Source of the DNA: Thermohalobaculum sediminis
Lineage (GTDB): Bacteria > Pseudomonadota > Alphaproteobacteria > Rhodobacterales > Rhodobacteraceae
Reading direction: 5' to 3'
NCBI RefSeq assembly: GCF_023487995.1
Contig: NZ_JAMFKN010000002.1
Span: 124,001 to 188,000 of the forward strand
Length of the DNA: 64,000 bases
Shown: positions 16,895 to 26,183 of the stretch, one piece after another
Numbering within the stretch: the first letter of the stretch is position 1
How the letters are laid out: every line of letters begins with the position of its first letter
The notes under the pieces: model-generated
Seen by the model: only the letters and a program-made list of their open reading frames with translations
Databases searched by the model: none
What the model was told of the DNA's origin: nothing
Position numbers and translations under genes: made by a program

Positions 16895-17901
16895 CCAAGC
16901 CGCTCGTCTCCGTGCAGGACCTGACCATCCGCTTCCGCACCGACGAGGGGCTGGTGACCGCGGTCGAGGACGTCGCCTTCGACATCGCGCCGGGCGAGGT
17001 CCTTGGCCTCGTGGGCGAGAGCGGTTCGGGCAAGTCCGTGACCGCCAAGGCGCTGATGCGGCTCAACGCCGGCAACACGCGCTACGACCCGGCCTCGCGC
17101 ATCGTGCTGAACCTGCCCGAGGGCGAGGTCGACGTGCTGGGGCTGAAGCGCGAGCGCGACATGATGGTCGTCCGCGGCGGCGCGATCTCGATGATCTTCC
17201 AGGAGCCGATGGCATCGTTCGCCCCCGCGATCACCGTGGGCGAGCAGATGGTCGAGCAGCTCTTGATCCACACCTCGCTGACCAGAGCCGCGGCGCGGGA
17301 CCTGTCGATCGAGATGCTGGCGCGCGTCGGCATCCCCGAGCCCGCGCGCCGCTTCGGGCAATACGCCTTCGAGTTCTCGGGCGGCATGCGCCAGCGCGCG
17401 ATGATCGCCATGGCGCTCTCGACCCGGCCGCGGCTGCTGATCGCCGACGAGCCCACCACCGCGCTCGACGTGACGATCCAGGCGCAGGTGCTCGACCTGA
17501 TGAAGGACCTGGTTCGCGAGTTCGGCATGGCGATCCTGTTCATCACCCACGATCTGGGCGTGATCGCGCAGACGGCCGACCGCGTCGCGGTGATGTATCT
17601 CGGGCGGATCGTCGAGAAGGGGCCGGTGCGGCAGGTCATCCGCGCGCCCGCGCACCCCTACACGCTGGGGCTCCTGAACGCGCTGCCCAGGCTCGACGAT
17701 CTCGACGCCGAGCTCACCCCGGTGCCGGGCGACATCCCTTCGCCGCTCGAGCGCCCGCACGGCTGCGTGTTCCACACGCGCTGCCCGGTCGCGATCGCGC
17801 GCTGCCGCGAGGAGGTCCCGCCGAACAGCGTGCAACCCGGCGGGCGGCAGGTCGCCTGCCATCTCGTCGCGGCCGAGGCGCCCGCGGAGGCCGTCGGATG
17901 A
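16891..17901 (+). CDS. ABC transporter ATP-binding protein, DppD-like
   Basis: A 336-residue peptide-type ATPase: Walker A GESGSGKSV, signature FSGGMRQRAMIAMAL, Walker B LLIADEPTTALD, and the C-terminal oligopeptide/dipeptide transporter extension beginning HPYTLGLLNALP with the cysteines HTRCPVAIARC that may bind an iron-sulfur cluster in relatives. ATGA overlaps join it to the permease before and the second ATPase after. It forms a heterodimer with the DppF-like protein. Confidence 0.92.
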   Translation: MTKPLVSVQDLTIRFRTDEGLVTAVEDVAFDIAPGEVLGLVGESGSGKSVTAKALMRLNAGNTRYDPASRIVLNLPEGEVDVLGLKRERDMMVVRGGAISMIFQEPMASFAPAITVGEQMVEQLLIHTSLTRAAARDLSIEMLARVGIPEPARRFGQYAFEFSGGMRQRAMIAMALSTRPRLLIADEPTTALDVTIQAQVLDLMKDLVREFGMAILFITHDLGVIAQTADRVAVMYLGRIVEKGPVRQVIRAPAHPYTLGLLNALPRLDDLDAELTPVPGDIPSPLERPHGCVFHTRCPVAIARCREEVPPNSVQPGGRQVACHLVAAEAPAEAVG

Positions 17902-18932
17902 CCCCGCCCGTGATCGACGCCCGCGACCTCTCGGTCCGCTACACCATCGGCCATGGCCTGCTGACGCCCAAGGTGCACCTCAACGCGGTGGACGGCGTCT
18001 CGCTGAGGATCGAGCGCGGCAACTTCTTCGGGCTGGTGGGCGAGAGCGGCTCGGGCAAGACCACGCTCGGCCGCGCGCTCCTGCGCGCCGCACCGATCAG
18101 CGGGGGCGAGGTGATCTACCAGGACAGCGAGGTCCGCTACGACCTCCGCAGCCTCGCCAAGCCCCAGCTCAAGGACTACCGCAAGCGCGCGCAGCTGATC
18201 TTCCAGGACCCCTATGCCGCGCTCTCGCCGCGCATGACCGTGCGCGACATCATCGCCGAGCCGCTCGAGGTGATGGGCCTCACCGCGAGCCGCGAGGAGA
18301 CGGATGCCCGCGTGCGCGAGATCGCGGCGAAATGCCGGCTGAACCTCGAACACCTGCGCCGCTTCCCGCATGCCTTCTCGGGCGGGCAGCGCCAGCGCAT
18401 CTCGATCGCCCGGGCGCTGGTGTCGGGCCCGCGCTTCGTTGTGGCGGACGAGAGCGTGGCCGCACTCGACGTGTCGATCCAGGCCGACGTGCTCAATCTG
18501 CTCAAGGCGATCCAGCGCGACATGGGGATTTCGTTCCTGTTCATCAGCCATGATCTCTCGGTGGTCGCGCATGTCTGCGACCATGTGGCGGTGATGTATC
18601 TGGGGCGCCTGGTGGAATCGGCGCCGACGCGGGCGCTGTTTTCCCGGCCGCGCCACCCCTATACCTCGGCGCTCCTCTCGGCGATCCCCTCGCTCGACCC
18701 CGACGATCGCGGCAGCGCCGAGAAGCTGGAGGGCGAGATCCCCTCGCCCACCGCGCCGCCGCCGGGCTGCAAGTTCCACACCCGCTGCCGCTTCGCGCGC
18801 GAGCGCTGCCGGGTCGAGGTGCCGGCGCTGCGCGAGATCGGGCCCGAGCACGTCACCGCCTGCCACTTCGCAGAGGAGTTCGACTTCACCCGCGCGCACG
18901 GGCCCGCGCATGCCGGTGCCGCGGGCGGCTGA
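17898..18932 (+). CDS. ABC transporter ATP-binding protein, DppF-like
   Basis: A 344-residue partner ATPase with Walker A GESGSGKTT, signature FSGGQRQRISIARAL, a Walker B that reads VVADESVAALDVS (Ser in place of the common Pro), and the C-terminal HPYTSALLSAIPS extension with HTRCRFARERC. It overlaps dppD-like by 4 bp and is followed after 6 bp by the sulfatase gene, so the latter is very probably in the same operon. Confidence 0.92.
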   Translation: MTPPVIDARDLSVRYTIGHGLLTPKVHLNAVDGVSLRIERGNFFGLVGESGSGKTTLGRALLRAAPISGGEVIYQDSEVRYDLRSLAKPQLKDYRKRAQLIFQDPYAALSPRMTVRDIIAEPLEVMGLTASREETDARVREIAAKCRLNLEHLRRFPHAFSGGQRQRISIARALVSGPRFVVADESVAALDVSIQADVLNLLKAIQRDMGISFLFISHDLSVVAHVCDHVAVMYLGRLVESAPTRALFSRPRHPYTSALLSAIPSLDPDDRGSAEKLEGEIPSPTAPPPGCKFHTRCRFARERCRVEVPALREIGPEHVTACHFAEEFDFTRAHGPAHAGAAGG

Positions 18933-18938
18933 CGGGCG

Positions 18939-20444
18939 ATGGAGCGGGGCAACGTCCTTTTCGTGACCATCGACCAGATGGCGGCCGAGGTGCTCGACGG
19001 GCCGCTCGCGGCCTTCGTGCCGACGCCCGCAATCGACCGGCTGCGCGCCTCGGCCACCAGCTTTGGCGCGCATGTCACCGTCACCGTTCCCTGCGGCCCG
19101 GCGCGGGCGAGCCTGCTGACGGGGCTCTACGCGATGAACCACCGCTCGATCCGCAACGGCACGCCGCTCGCGCGCCATCACGCGACGCTGGCGGGCGAGG
19201 CGCGACGGGCGGGCTACGAGCCGCTTCTGCTCGGCTATACCGACACGACGCCCGACCCCGCCGCGCTGGACCCCGAGGACCCCGACCTGCTGAGCTACGA
19301 GGGCGTGGCGCCGGGCTTTCGCGAACTGGTGGAGATGCGCTTCGATGACGGGCTGGAATGGCCCGCTTACCTGCGCGCCAAGGGCTACGCCTTCGACCTC
19401 GACCGCGGCGCGCCGGTCTCGGGCGTCTACCGGCCGTGCGCCACCGGCAACAGGCCGCGCCCCTCGGACCCCGCGTTCTACCGCGCCGAGGACAGCGACA
19501 CGGCCTATCTGACCGACCGGACGCTGCAGGCGCTCGACATCCGCCGCGATGCGCCCTGGTTCGCGCATGTCACCTACATCCGCCCCCACCCGCCGCTGGT
19601 CGCGCCCGAGCCCTACAACAGGCTGATCGCGCCGGGCGACCTGCCTCGGCCCGACCTGGCGCGACCCGCCCACCCCTTCCTCGACGCCTGGTTCAGCGCG
19701 CCCGCCGTGCGGGGCCTCTACTGGGGCTTCGACGGCGACTGCGACGCCCTCCCGGCCGAAACGGTGGCCGAGTTGCGCGCCGTCTATCTGGGGCTGGTGG
19801 CCGAGGTCGATCACCATCTGGGGCGGCTGCTCGACTGGCTCGACGCGACCGGGCAGGCCGGGCGCACGCTGGTGGTGCTGACCGCCGATCATGGCGAGAT
19901 GCTGGGCGCCAAGCGCATGTGGGGCAAGGAGAGCGTGTTCGACCCCGCCTTCCGCGTGCCGCTGGTCATCCGCGACCCGCGCGCGGCCGGCGGCGCCGGG
20001 CGGCGCGTCGATGCCCTGACCGAGTCGGTCGATGTCGCGCCCACGATCCTCGACTGGATCGGCCGCGCGGCGCCCCCGGCGATGGATGGCCGCTCGCTCC
20101 TGCCGCTGATCGCGGGCGCGACGCCCCCCGACTGGCGCGATGCGGGCTTCATGGAGGCCGATTTCGGCCACCCGCAGCGGCCGACCCGCTTCCAGCGCCA
20201 TCTGGGCCTCGCGCCCGAGCAGGCCGGCGTCGCGATCCTGCGCGAGCGGCGCTGGAAATACGTCCATTTCGGCGGCGGCGTGCCGCCCATGCTGTTCGAC
20301 CTCGAGGCGGATCCGACCGAGACGCGCAACCTTGCCGATCTGCCCGCCCACGCCGCCGAGGTCTCGCGCCTGCGCCAGAGGCTGATCGACCGGATGACCG
20401 AGCGGCGCGACCGCAGGCTCACCCATCTGTCGCTTGGCGCGTGA
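18939..20444 (+). CDS. sulfatase / phosphonate monoester hydrolase family enzyme
   Basis: A 501-residue alkaline-phosphatase-superfamily hydrolase. VPCGPARASLLTG holds the sulfatase signature CxPxR (Cys52 to Arg56); Cys52 would be oxidised to formylglycine. Metal ligands are indicated by VTIDQ near residue 10 and TADHGEMLGAK further on. There is no signal peptide, so it acts in the cytoplasm on an imported ester. CGPAR and the overall layout fit phosphonate monoester hydrolases and choline-sulfatase-like enzymes alike. It follows the ABC ATPase by 6 bp, which links its substrate to that importer. Confidence 0.8.
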   Translation: MERGNVLFVTIDQMAAEVLDGPLAAFVPTPAIDRLRASATSFGAHVTVTVPCGPARASLLTGLYAMNHRSIRNGTPLARHHATLAGEARRAGYEPLLLGYTDTTPDPAALDPEDPDLLSYEGVAPGFRELVEMRFDDGLEWPAYLRAKGYAFDLDRGAPVSGVYRPCATGNRPRPSDPAFYRAEDSDTAYLTDRTLQALDIRRDAPWFAHVTYIRPHPPLVAPEPYNRLIAPGDLPRPDLARPAHPFLDAWFSAPAVRGLYWGFDGDCDALPAETVAELRAVYLGLVAEVDHHLGRLLDWLDATGQAGRTLVVLTADHGEMLGAKRMWGKESVFDPAFRVPLVIRDPRAAGGAGRRVDALTESVDVAPTILDWIGRAAPPAMDGRSLLPLIAGATPPDWRDAGFMEADFGHPQRPTRFQRHLGLAPEQAGVAILRERRWKYVHFGGGVPPMLFDLEADPTETRNLADLPAHAAEVSRLRQRLIDRMTERRDRRLTHLSLGA

Positions 20445-20475
20445 CCCGGCGCATCGCTGCCCGGCATTCTCCGAA

Positions 20476-20486
20476 TCAATGATTGA
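20476..20486. promoter_or_regulatory. palindrome upstream of LysR gene, candidate operator
   Basis: TCAATGATTGA, a perfect 5-bp inverted repeat around one base, sits 31-41 bases before the LysR start and also satisfies a T-N11-A spacing (76 to 88). It could be an autoregulatory site or lie in the -35/-10 area. Confidence 0.35.
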
Positions 20487-20516
20487 AAGCCCCTCATCGT
20501 TCTGGAAAATGGCGCC

Positions 20517-21500
20517 ATGTCCCAGCGCCACGACCCCGGCGAGCGCCTCGCCCGCGATCTCGACTGGAACCTCCTGCGCACCTTTGTCGCGGTGGCCGAG
20601 GAGCGCAGCATCACCCGCGGCGCCGAGCGGCTGCGGCTGAAGCAACCCACCGTCTCGAACGCGCTGCGCCGGCTCGAGGACCGGCTGGGCCGGCGCCTCG
20701 TCGACCGGGGGCCGGGGCGCTTCCGGCTGACCGAGGCGGGCGAGGTGCTCTATCGCGAGGCGGTCGACATCCACGGCGCGATCCACCGCCTCGGCATCGC
20801 CTTGCGCGACGTGGGCGAGGAGATCTCGGGCCATGTGCGCATCATGATGGCAAGCCACGTGGTCTGCCCGCTGTTCGACGAGGCGCTGGCGGGCTTCCAC
20901 AAGGCCCATCCGCGCGCGACCCTCTCGATCGAGGTCAGCGCAAGCCGCCTCGCCATCGAGGCCGTCGCCGCCCGGCGGGCCTCGTTCGCCGTCTGCCTCG
21001 TCGCCGAGAAGAACCCGCGCCTCTCGTACCGGCGGCTCTTCCGCGAATATTTCGGCCTGTTCTGCGGCCCGCCGCACCCGCTGTTCGGGCGCGAGGGACT
21101 GGCGATGGCCGATCTCGAGGGGCAGTCCTCGGTGTCGTTCGTCACCGACAGCATTTCGGACGCGCTGCGCAATGTCGCGATCCTGCGCGCCTCGGCCCGG
21201 CTCGACGACCGGGTGGTGGCAACCTCGTCGCATCTCGAGGAGGTGCGGCGCATGATCGTCGCTGGGCTGGGCGTGGGGCCGCTGCCGATCCACGTCGCCG
21301 CCCGCGACGTCGCGGCCGGCCTGTTGTGGCGCCTGCCGCCTTATGACGACCCGCCCGAGATCGACGTCCACGTCGTCTGGCACCCCCGCGCGCGCCGCAA
21401 CCGCGCCGAGGAGGCGCTGCTTGCCCGCATCCTCGCGCAGATCGACGCCGTGCCGATCGAGGCGCGCACCTACCGCGACGCCCTCGCGCCCGGCGGCTGA
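20517..21500 (+). CDS. LysR family transcriptional regulator
   Basis: A 327-residue LysR protein. The N-terminal winged helix is clear (FVAVAEERSITRGAERLRLKQ then TVSNALRRLEDRLGRRL), followed by a periplasmic-binding-type effector domain from about residue 100. GGAAAATGG precedes the ATG. It lies 72 bp downstream of the sulfatase gene on the same strand rather than divergent, so it may be co-expressed with the transporter-sulfatase operon or have its own promoter containing the palindrome at 20476. Likely regulator of that operon (inference). Confidence 0.9.
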   Translation: MSQRHDPGERLARDLDWNLLRTFVAVAEERSITRGAERLRLKQPTVSNALRRLEDRLGRRLVDRGPGRFRLTEAGEVLYREAVDIHGAIHRLGIALRDVGEEISGHVRIMMASHVVCPLFDEALAGFHKAHPRATLSIEVSASRLAIEAVAARRASFAVCLVAEKNPRLSYRRLFREYFGLFCGPPHPLFGREGLAMADLEGQSSVSFVTDSISDALRNVAILRASARLDDRVVATSSHLEEVRRMIVAGLGVGPLPIHVAARDVAAGLLWRLPPYDDPPEIDVHVVWHPRARRNRAEEALLARILAQIDAVPIEARTYRDALAPGG

Positions 21501-21522
21501 TGGGCAGGGTGCCGGGCCGGGC

Positions 21523-22227
21523 CTAGTAGATGTCCTCGACCCGCCAGTTGATCGGAATTTCGGCGATCGCGGCGGTGTTGGGAAGCTCGATCACCATGCG
21601 CACGACGCGGGCCACGTCCTCGGGCTGGGTGATCTCGTTCGGCGCGCGGTCGATGCCCGAGAGGCCGAGTTCGGTGTTGACGAAGCCCGGGCAGATGGCG
21701 GTGGCGCGCACGCCAGCCTCGGCGCCGCATTGCCGAAGCCCGTGCGAGAGTGCCACCACGGCGAATTTCGAGATGGCATAGAGGCTCGCCCGCGCCGACT
21801 TCACCCGCTTGCCCGAGAGCGAGGCGATCGTCACCACCCTGCCCCGGCCCGAGGCCACCAGATGCGGCCAGGCGGCGCGCACGAGGCGGAAGGGCGACTT
21901 GAGGTTCACCGCCAGCAGCAGGTCGAGATCGGCCTCGTCGGCCTCGATGATGCTGCGGGGCACCGAGATGCCGGCATTGTTCACCACCGCGTCGATGCGG
22001 CCGAAGCGGGCTTGGGCGGCCGCGACCCACTGTCCCTCGCGCCCCTCGAGCGCGTCGAAGGGCTGGACGTGAACCGCTTCGCCTTCGGGCAGCGCGCTGG
22101 CGGCCGGGTCGCGGCAGCCGAGGCTGACGGCCCAGCCATTGGCGGCAAGCTCGCGCGCGATGGCAGCACCGATGCCGCGGCTCGCGCCCGAGATGAGCGC
22201 GACCGGGAGGGGCGAGATGGCGGTCAT
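21523..22227 (-). CDS. short-chain dehydrogenase/reductase
   Basis: A 234-residue classical SDR. The cofactor loop reads SGASRGIGAAIA (13-24; Ser instead of the usual Thr at the first position), NNAG is present in VVNNAGIS, and the active-site Tyr-Lys pair is in SLYAISK. It is the last gene of the 13-gene oxidase-importer operon, 10 bp after an ABC ATPase gene. It may reduce a keto or imine product released by the flavin oxidases (inference). Substrate not predictable. Confidence 0.87.
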   Translation of the reverse strand: MTAISPLPVALISGASRGIGAAIARELAANGWAVSLGCRDPAASALPEGEAVHVQPFDALEGREGQWVAAAQARFGRIDAVVNNAGISVPRSIIEADEADLDLLLAVNLKSPFRLVRAAWPHLVASGRGRVVTIASLSGKRVKSARASLYAISKFAVVALSHGLRQCGAEAGVRATAICPGFVNTELGLSGIDRAPNEITQPEDVARVVRMVIELPNTAAIAEIPINWRVEDIY

Positions 22228-22237
22228 GCGTGCCCCC

Positions 22238-23233
22238 TCATGGTTTCGGCGACATGCCCGAGGCGGGGTCGTAGAGATGGCAGGCCACGCCCCGCTGGGC
22301 GTCGACCTCCATCCATTTCGGATAGACCTTGCGGCACAGCTCGGTCGCGTGCTTGCAGCGCGGGTGGAAATGGCAGCCCGAGGGCGGGTTGATCGCCGAG
22401 GGCACCTCGCCCTCGATCCGCTCGAAGGCCTTGCGCGCGGTCGGATCGGGCACCGGCGAGGCGTCGCGCAACATCACCGTGTAGGGATGCAGCGGCTCGT
22501 CGAAGATGCGCGGGATCGGCCCCTTCTCGACGATCCGGCCCAGATACATCACCGCCATCACCTGGCAGAAATAGCGCACCACGCCGAGGTCGTGGCTGAT
22601 GAAGATGAAGCTGAGATCGTGCGTCTCCTGGAGATTGCGCAGCAGCATCAGGATCTGCGACTGGATCGAGACGTCGAGCGCCGAGACGGGCTCGTCGGCG
22701 ATGATCAGCTCGGGGTTCAGCGTCAGCGCCCGGGCGATGCCGAGGCGCTGGCGCTGCCCGCCCGAGAACTCGTGCGGGAAGCGGATGCCGGCGTCGCGCG
22801 GCAGGCCCACCTCGACCAAAAGGTCGCGCACCCTCTCCGCGGCTTCGGCCTTGCCCATGATCCCGTGGACGAGAAGCGGCTCGGCCAGCGCGGTGCCGAT
22901 GCGCATGCGCGGGTTGAGAGAGGAATAGGGGTCCTGGAAGATGATCTGGAGCCGGCGGCGCAGCGCGCGCATCCGCGCCTTGTCGGCGCGCAGGACATCC
23001 TCGCCATCGAACTCGATCGAGCCGGAATCGGGCTCGACCAGCCGCAGGATCGAGCGCCCGGCGGTGGACTTGCCGCAGCCGGATTCGCCCACCAGCCCGA
23101 AGGCCTCGCCGCGCTTCACCTCGAACGAGATCTCGTCGAGCGCGCGAACCGTCACCGTCTCGGGGTTCGGGAAGCCGCGCTTGACCCGGAAATGGGTCCT
23201 GAGGTCGCGCACTCGCAGGAGGGGATCAGACAT
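22238..23233 (-). CDS. ABC transporter ATP-binding protein, DppF/OppF-like
   Basis: A 331-residue ATPase with Walker A GESGCGKST, signature FSGGQRQRLGIARAL, Walker B LIIADEPVSALD and a C-terminal HPYTVMLRDASP extension with FHPRCKHATELC. Two in-frame ATGs lie near the start; GGAGG abuts the first (23239) but is ideally spaced for the second (23233), which I use. It overlaps the preceding ATPase gene by 8 bp. Confidence 0.9.
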   Translation of the reverse strand: MSDPLLRVRDLRTHFRVKRGFPNPETVTVRALDEISFEVKRGEAFGLVGESGCGKSTAGRSILRLVEPDSGSIEFDGEDVLRADKARMRALRRRLQIIFQDPYSSLNPRMRIGTALAEPLLVHGIMGKAEAAERVRDLLVEVGLPRDAGIRFPHEFSGGQRQRLGIARALTLNPELIIADEPVSALDVSIQSQILMLLRNLQETHDLSFIFISHDLGVVRYFCQVMAVMYLGRIVEKGPIPRIFDEPLHPYTVMLRDASPVPDPTARKAFERIEGEVPSAINPPSGCHFHPRCKHATELCRKVYPKWMEVDAQRGVACHLYDPASGMSPKP

Positions 23234-24254
23234 TCGCATCCTCCGTCAGCGCCGCTAGGTCGTGGCCGCCGCGCACCCAGCAGCGCACGGCGTGGGGGCT
23301 CTCGGGATCCAGCGGTTCCAGCGGCGGGTCCATCGCGCGGCAAATGTCTTGCGCCAGCGGGCAGCGCGCGGCAAATCGGCAGCCCTTCGGCATCCGATGG
23401 ATCGGCGGGACCGCGCCGGGGATGGTGTGAAGCTCGGCCGTGTCGCGGTCCGAGCGCGGGATCGAGCGCAAAAGCGCCTCGGTGTAGGGGTGCGTGGGGC
23501 GCGCGAACAGCTCGCCCACCGACGCGATCTCGACGATGTCGCCGGCATACATCACCGCCACCCGGTCCGCGAGCGCGGCCACGACGCCGAGATTGTGAGT
23601 GATGAAGATCATCGACATCCCGGTCTCGGCCTTCAGCTCGTTCAGCAGCGCGAGGATCTGCGCCTGGATCGTCACGTCGAGCGCGGTGGTGGGCTCGTCC
23701 GCCAGGATCACCTTGGGCCGGCAGGCCAGCGCCATGGCGATCATCACCCGCTGGCGCATGCCACCCGAGAACTGGTGCGGGTATTCCCGGAAGCGGCTTT
23801 TCGCGGACGGGATCTTGACCAGATCGAGCAGCGCCAGCGCCTCGCGCTCGGCCTCGGCGCGGCTCAGGTTCTGGTGGTAGATCAGCGCCTCGGTCACCTG
23901 GAAGCCGATGGTCAGGACCGGGTTGAGCGAGGTCATCGGCTCCTGAAAGATCATCGAGATGCCGTTGCCGCGCACCTCGCGCATCTCCTCGTCCGAGAGG
24001 CGCGCGAGGTCGCGGCCCTCGAACATGATCCCGTCGGCCTCGACCCGGCCATTCGCCGTGGGCACGAGACCGAGGATCGAGAGCGCCGTCATGCTCTTGC
24101 CGCAGCCGGATTCGCCCACCAGCGCCAGCGTCTCGTTGGGCGCGAGCGCAAAGCTGATGCCGCGCACGGCCGGATACCATGTCCCCTCGATACGGAAGCT
24201 GGTGGTCAGGTTCCACACGTCGAGCACCGGGGCAGGGGTGGCGGGGGCGGTCAT
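23226..24254 (-). CDS. ABC transporter ATP-binding protein, DppD/OppD-like
   Basis: A 342-residue ATPase: Walker A GESGCGKSM, signature FSGGMRQRVMIAMAL, Walker B VILADEPTTALD, C-terminal HPYTEALLRSIPR region and FAARCPLAQDIC. ATGA overlap with the upstream permease. Together with the following DppF-like protein it energises the second peptide-type importer of the window. Confidence 0.92.
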   Translation of the reverse strand: MTAPATPAPVLDVWNLTTSFRIEGTWYPAVRGISFALAPNETLALVGESGCGKSMTALSILGLVPTANGRVEADGIMFEGRDLARLSDEEMREVRGNGISMIFQEPMTSLNPVLTIGFQVTEALIYHQNLSRAEAEREALALLDLVKIPSAKSRFREYPHQFSGGMRQRVMIAMALACRPKVILADEPTTALDVTIQAQILALLNELKAETGMSMIFITHNLGVVAALADRVAVMYAGDIVEIASVGELFARPTHPYTEALLRSIPRSDRDTAELHTIPGAVPPIHRMPKGCRFAARCPLAQDICRAMDPPLEPLDPESPHAVRCWVRGGHDLAALTEDANV

Positions 24255-25138
24255 GCGTCGCTCCTCGTCCTCGGGTCGATCGCGTCCCTCAGCCCGTCGC
24301 CCAGCAGGTTGAGCGAGAACACCACCAGAAGGATGGCGAGGCTGGGGAAGATCGACAGCCAGATGTTGTCGAGAATGTTCTCGAACCCCTCGCGGATCAT
24401 GCCGCCCCAGCTGGCGGTCGGCGGCTTCACGCCGAGCCCGATGAAGCTGAGCGAGGCCTCGACGCGGATGGCGGTGGCAAGCCACAGCGAACCCATCACG
24501 AGGATTTCCGACAGCACGTTCGGCAGGACATGCAGCGTCATGATGCGCAGGTCGCCGTACCCCAGCGCGCGGCAGGCCTCGATGTAGTCGCGCTCCTTCA
24601 CCACGATCGTGGGCGCCCGGGCGATGCGCGCAAACGGCGGGATGGCGGTGAGCGAGATCGCGATGATCAGATTCTCCATGCTGGGGCCCAGCATGGCGAC
24701 GACGATGAGGCCAAGGATGAGCGCCGGGAAGGCCAGCAGCACATCCATCGCCTGCATGATCACCAGATCGACCTTGCCGCCGTAATAGCCAGCGACGACG
24801 CCAATGGCCGAGCCGATCACCATGGCCGAACCGATCGCCGCGACCCCGATGATCAGCGACACCCGCGCGCCATAGAGCAGCCGCGAGAGGATGTCGCGCC
24901 CATAGGCATCGGTCCCCAGCCAGAACTCGGGCCCCGGCCCCTTGAGGCGGTGCAGGATGTTCTGCTGAAGCGGGTCATGCGGCGACAGCAGGGGGGCCGC
25001 GATCGCGACGAGGACGATCAGCACGAAGATCACCGCGCCGACCCAGGTCAGCTTGTTGGTGCGGAACGCCTTGGCGAGCTGATCGACGAAGGGATGGCGC
25101 GACACCCCCCGCGGCAGGGCTTCGGTCTGGTCGGTCAT
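24251..25138 (-). CDS. ABC transporter permease, DppC-like
   Basis: A 295-residue permease of standard length. HPFVDQLAKAFRTNKLTWVG leads into the first helix; FWLGTDAYGRDILSRLLYG is the conserved DppC motif and DYIEACRALGYGDLRIMTLHVLP the ATPase-contact loop. Overlaps both neighbours by 4 bp. Confidence 0.92.
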   Translation of the reverse strand: MTDQTEALPRGVSRHPFVDQLAKAFRTNKLTWVGAVIFVLIVLVAIAAPLLSPHDPLQQNILHRLKGPGPEFWLGTDAYGRDILSRLLYGARVSLIIGVAAIGSAMVIGSAIGVVAGYYGGKVDLVIMQAMDVLLAFPALILGLIVVAMLGPSMENLIIAISLTAIPPFARIARAPTIVVKERDYIEACRALGYGDLRIMTLHVLPNVLSEILVMGSLWLATAIRVEASLSFIGLGVKPPTASWGGMIREGFENILDNIWLSIFPSLAILLVVFSLNLLGDGLRDAIDPRTRSDA

Positions 25139-26076
25139 TGGTACTTCACCCGCGGGTCGATCAGGCCATAGGTCAGGTCGGTCATCAGGTTCACCACCAC
25201 GATGACGAAGGTGTAGATCACCATCAGCCCCTGCAGCAGCGTGTAGTCGCGCTGTCCCAGCGCCCCCACGATCAGCTTGCCGAGGCCAGGGCGGTTGAAC
25301 ACGATCTCGGTCAGCACCGAATTGCCGATCAGGATGCCCAGATAGAGGCCGACCACGGTCACGACCGGGATGAGCGCGTTGCGCATGGCATGGCGCCAGA
25401 CGATCACGCGCATCGGCACGCCCTTGGCGCGCGCGGTGCGGATATAGTCCTCGCCCAGCGAGCCCAGCATCGACGAGCGGGTGACGCGCGTGATGTAGGC
25501 CGCCATGATGAGGCCGAGATTGATCGCGGGCAGCGCGAGGCTGAGCGCCCATTCGGAAAAGGTCGCCCGCCCGCCCCCGCTGATGACCGGGAACCAGCGA
25601 AGCTGGATCGAGAAGGCGATCAGCAGCAGAATCGCCGAGACGAAGGCCGGGAACGACAGGCCCAGCAGCGATCCCACCCGGGTAAGGTAGTCGATCCACT
25701 GGTTGCGGTGCAGCGCCGACCACGCCCCAAGCGGGATGCCGATCAGCGAGCCGATCACCAGCGAGGCGATCGTCAGCTCGACCGTGTAGGGCAGCACGCG
25801 CAGGATCTCGTCCAGCACGGGCTTGCCGGTGACCATCGACTGGCCCCAGTCGCCGGTGAATACGCCGCCCATGAATTCGAGATACTGCTCCCAGATCGGG
25901 CGGTCGAGGCCGAGGCGCTCGCGCATGATCTGCAACGCCTCGGCGCTGGCCTGGTCGCCCAGGATCGTCTGCGCGGGGTCGCCGGGCACGATGCGCACCA
26001 GCACGAAGACCATCGTCATGACCGCGAGCAGCGTCGGCACCGCGAACAGCAGGCGACGGGCGGTGAATCGCAGCAT
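25135..26076 (-). CDS. ABC transporter permease, DppB-like
   Basis: A 313-residue permease. FTARRLLFAVPTLLAVMTMVF is the first helix, with RIVPGDPAQTILG after it and DYIRTARAKGVPMRVIVWRH as the ATPase-contact loop, all typical of DppB. The ATG at 26076 is chosen because GGAGGG lies 8 bases upstream; the longer open frame lacks homology and runs into the hairpin-bearing intergenic gap. Confidence 0.92.
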   Translation of the reverse strand: MLRFTARRLLFAVPTLLAVMTMVFVLVRIVPGDPAQTILGDQASAEALQIMRERLGLDRPIWEQYLEFMGGVFTGDWGQSMVTGKPVLDEILRVLPYTVELTIASLVIGSLIGIPLGAWSALHRNQWIDYLTRVGSLLGLSFPAFVSAILLLIAFSIQLRWFPVISGGGRATFSEWALSLALPAINLGLIMAAYITRVTRSSMLGSLGEDYIRTARAKGVPMRVIVWRHAMRNALIPVVTVVGLYLGILIGNSVLTEIVFNRPGLGKLIVGALGQRDYTLLQGLMVIYTFVIVVVNLMTDLTYGLIDPRVKYQ

Positions 26077-26099
26077 GTGGCTGTCCCTCCCTCGTGGCG

Positions 26100-26127
26100 G
26101 GGCCCGGCGCGCGGCGGCGTCGGGCCC
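26100..26127 (-). other. GC hairpin after binding-protein gene
   Basis: A perfect 7-bp stem (26100-26106 with 26121-26127) in the 107-bp gap between the binding-protein stop (26184) and the DppB-like start. Further G+C-rich partial repeats lie at 26135-26180. No T-tract. Confidence 0.45.
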
Positions 26128-26183
26128 TCGCGATGCGGTGCGCGGCCGGGTGGCGGGTGCCACACGGGCCGCGGCGATCCGCG

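Noticed and set aside
17658-21383. 1241-residue minus-strand open frame across the ABC ATPase, sulfatase and LysR genes
   Set aside because: It runs antisense to three genes with clear motifs and reading-frame overlaps; its length comes from the GC bias at third positions.
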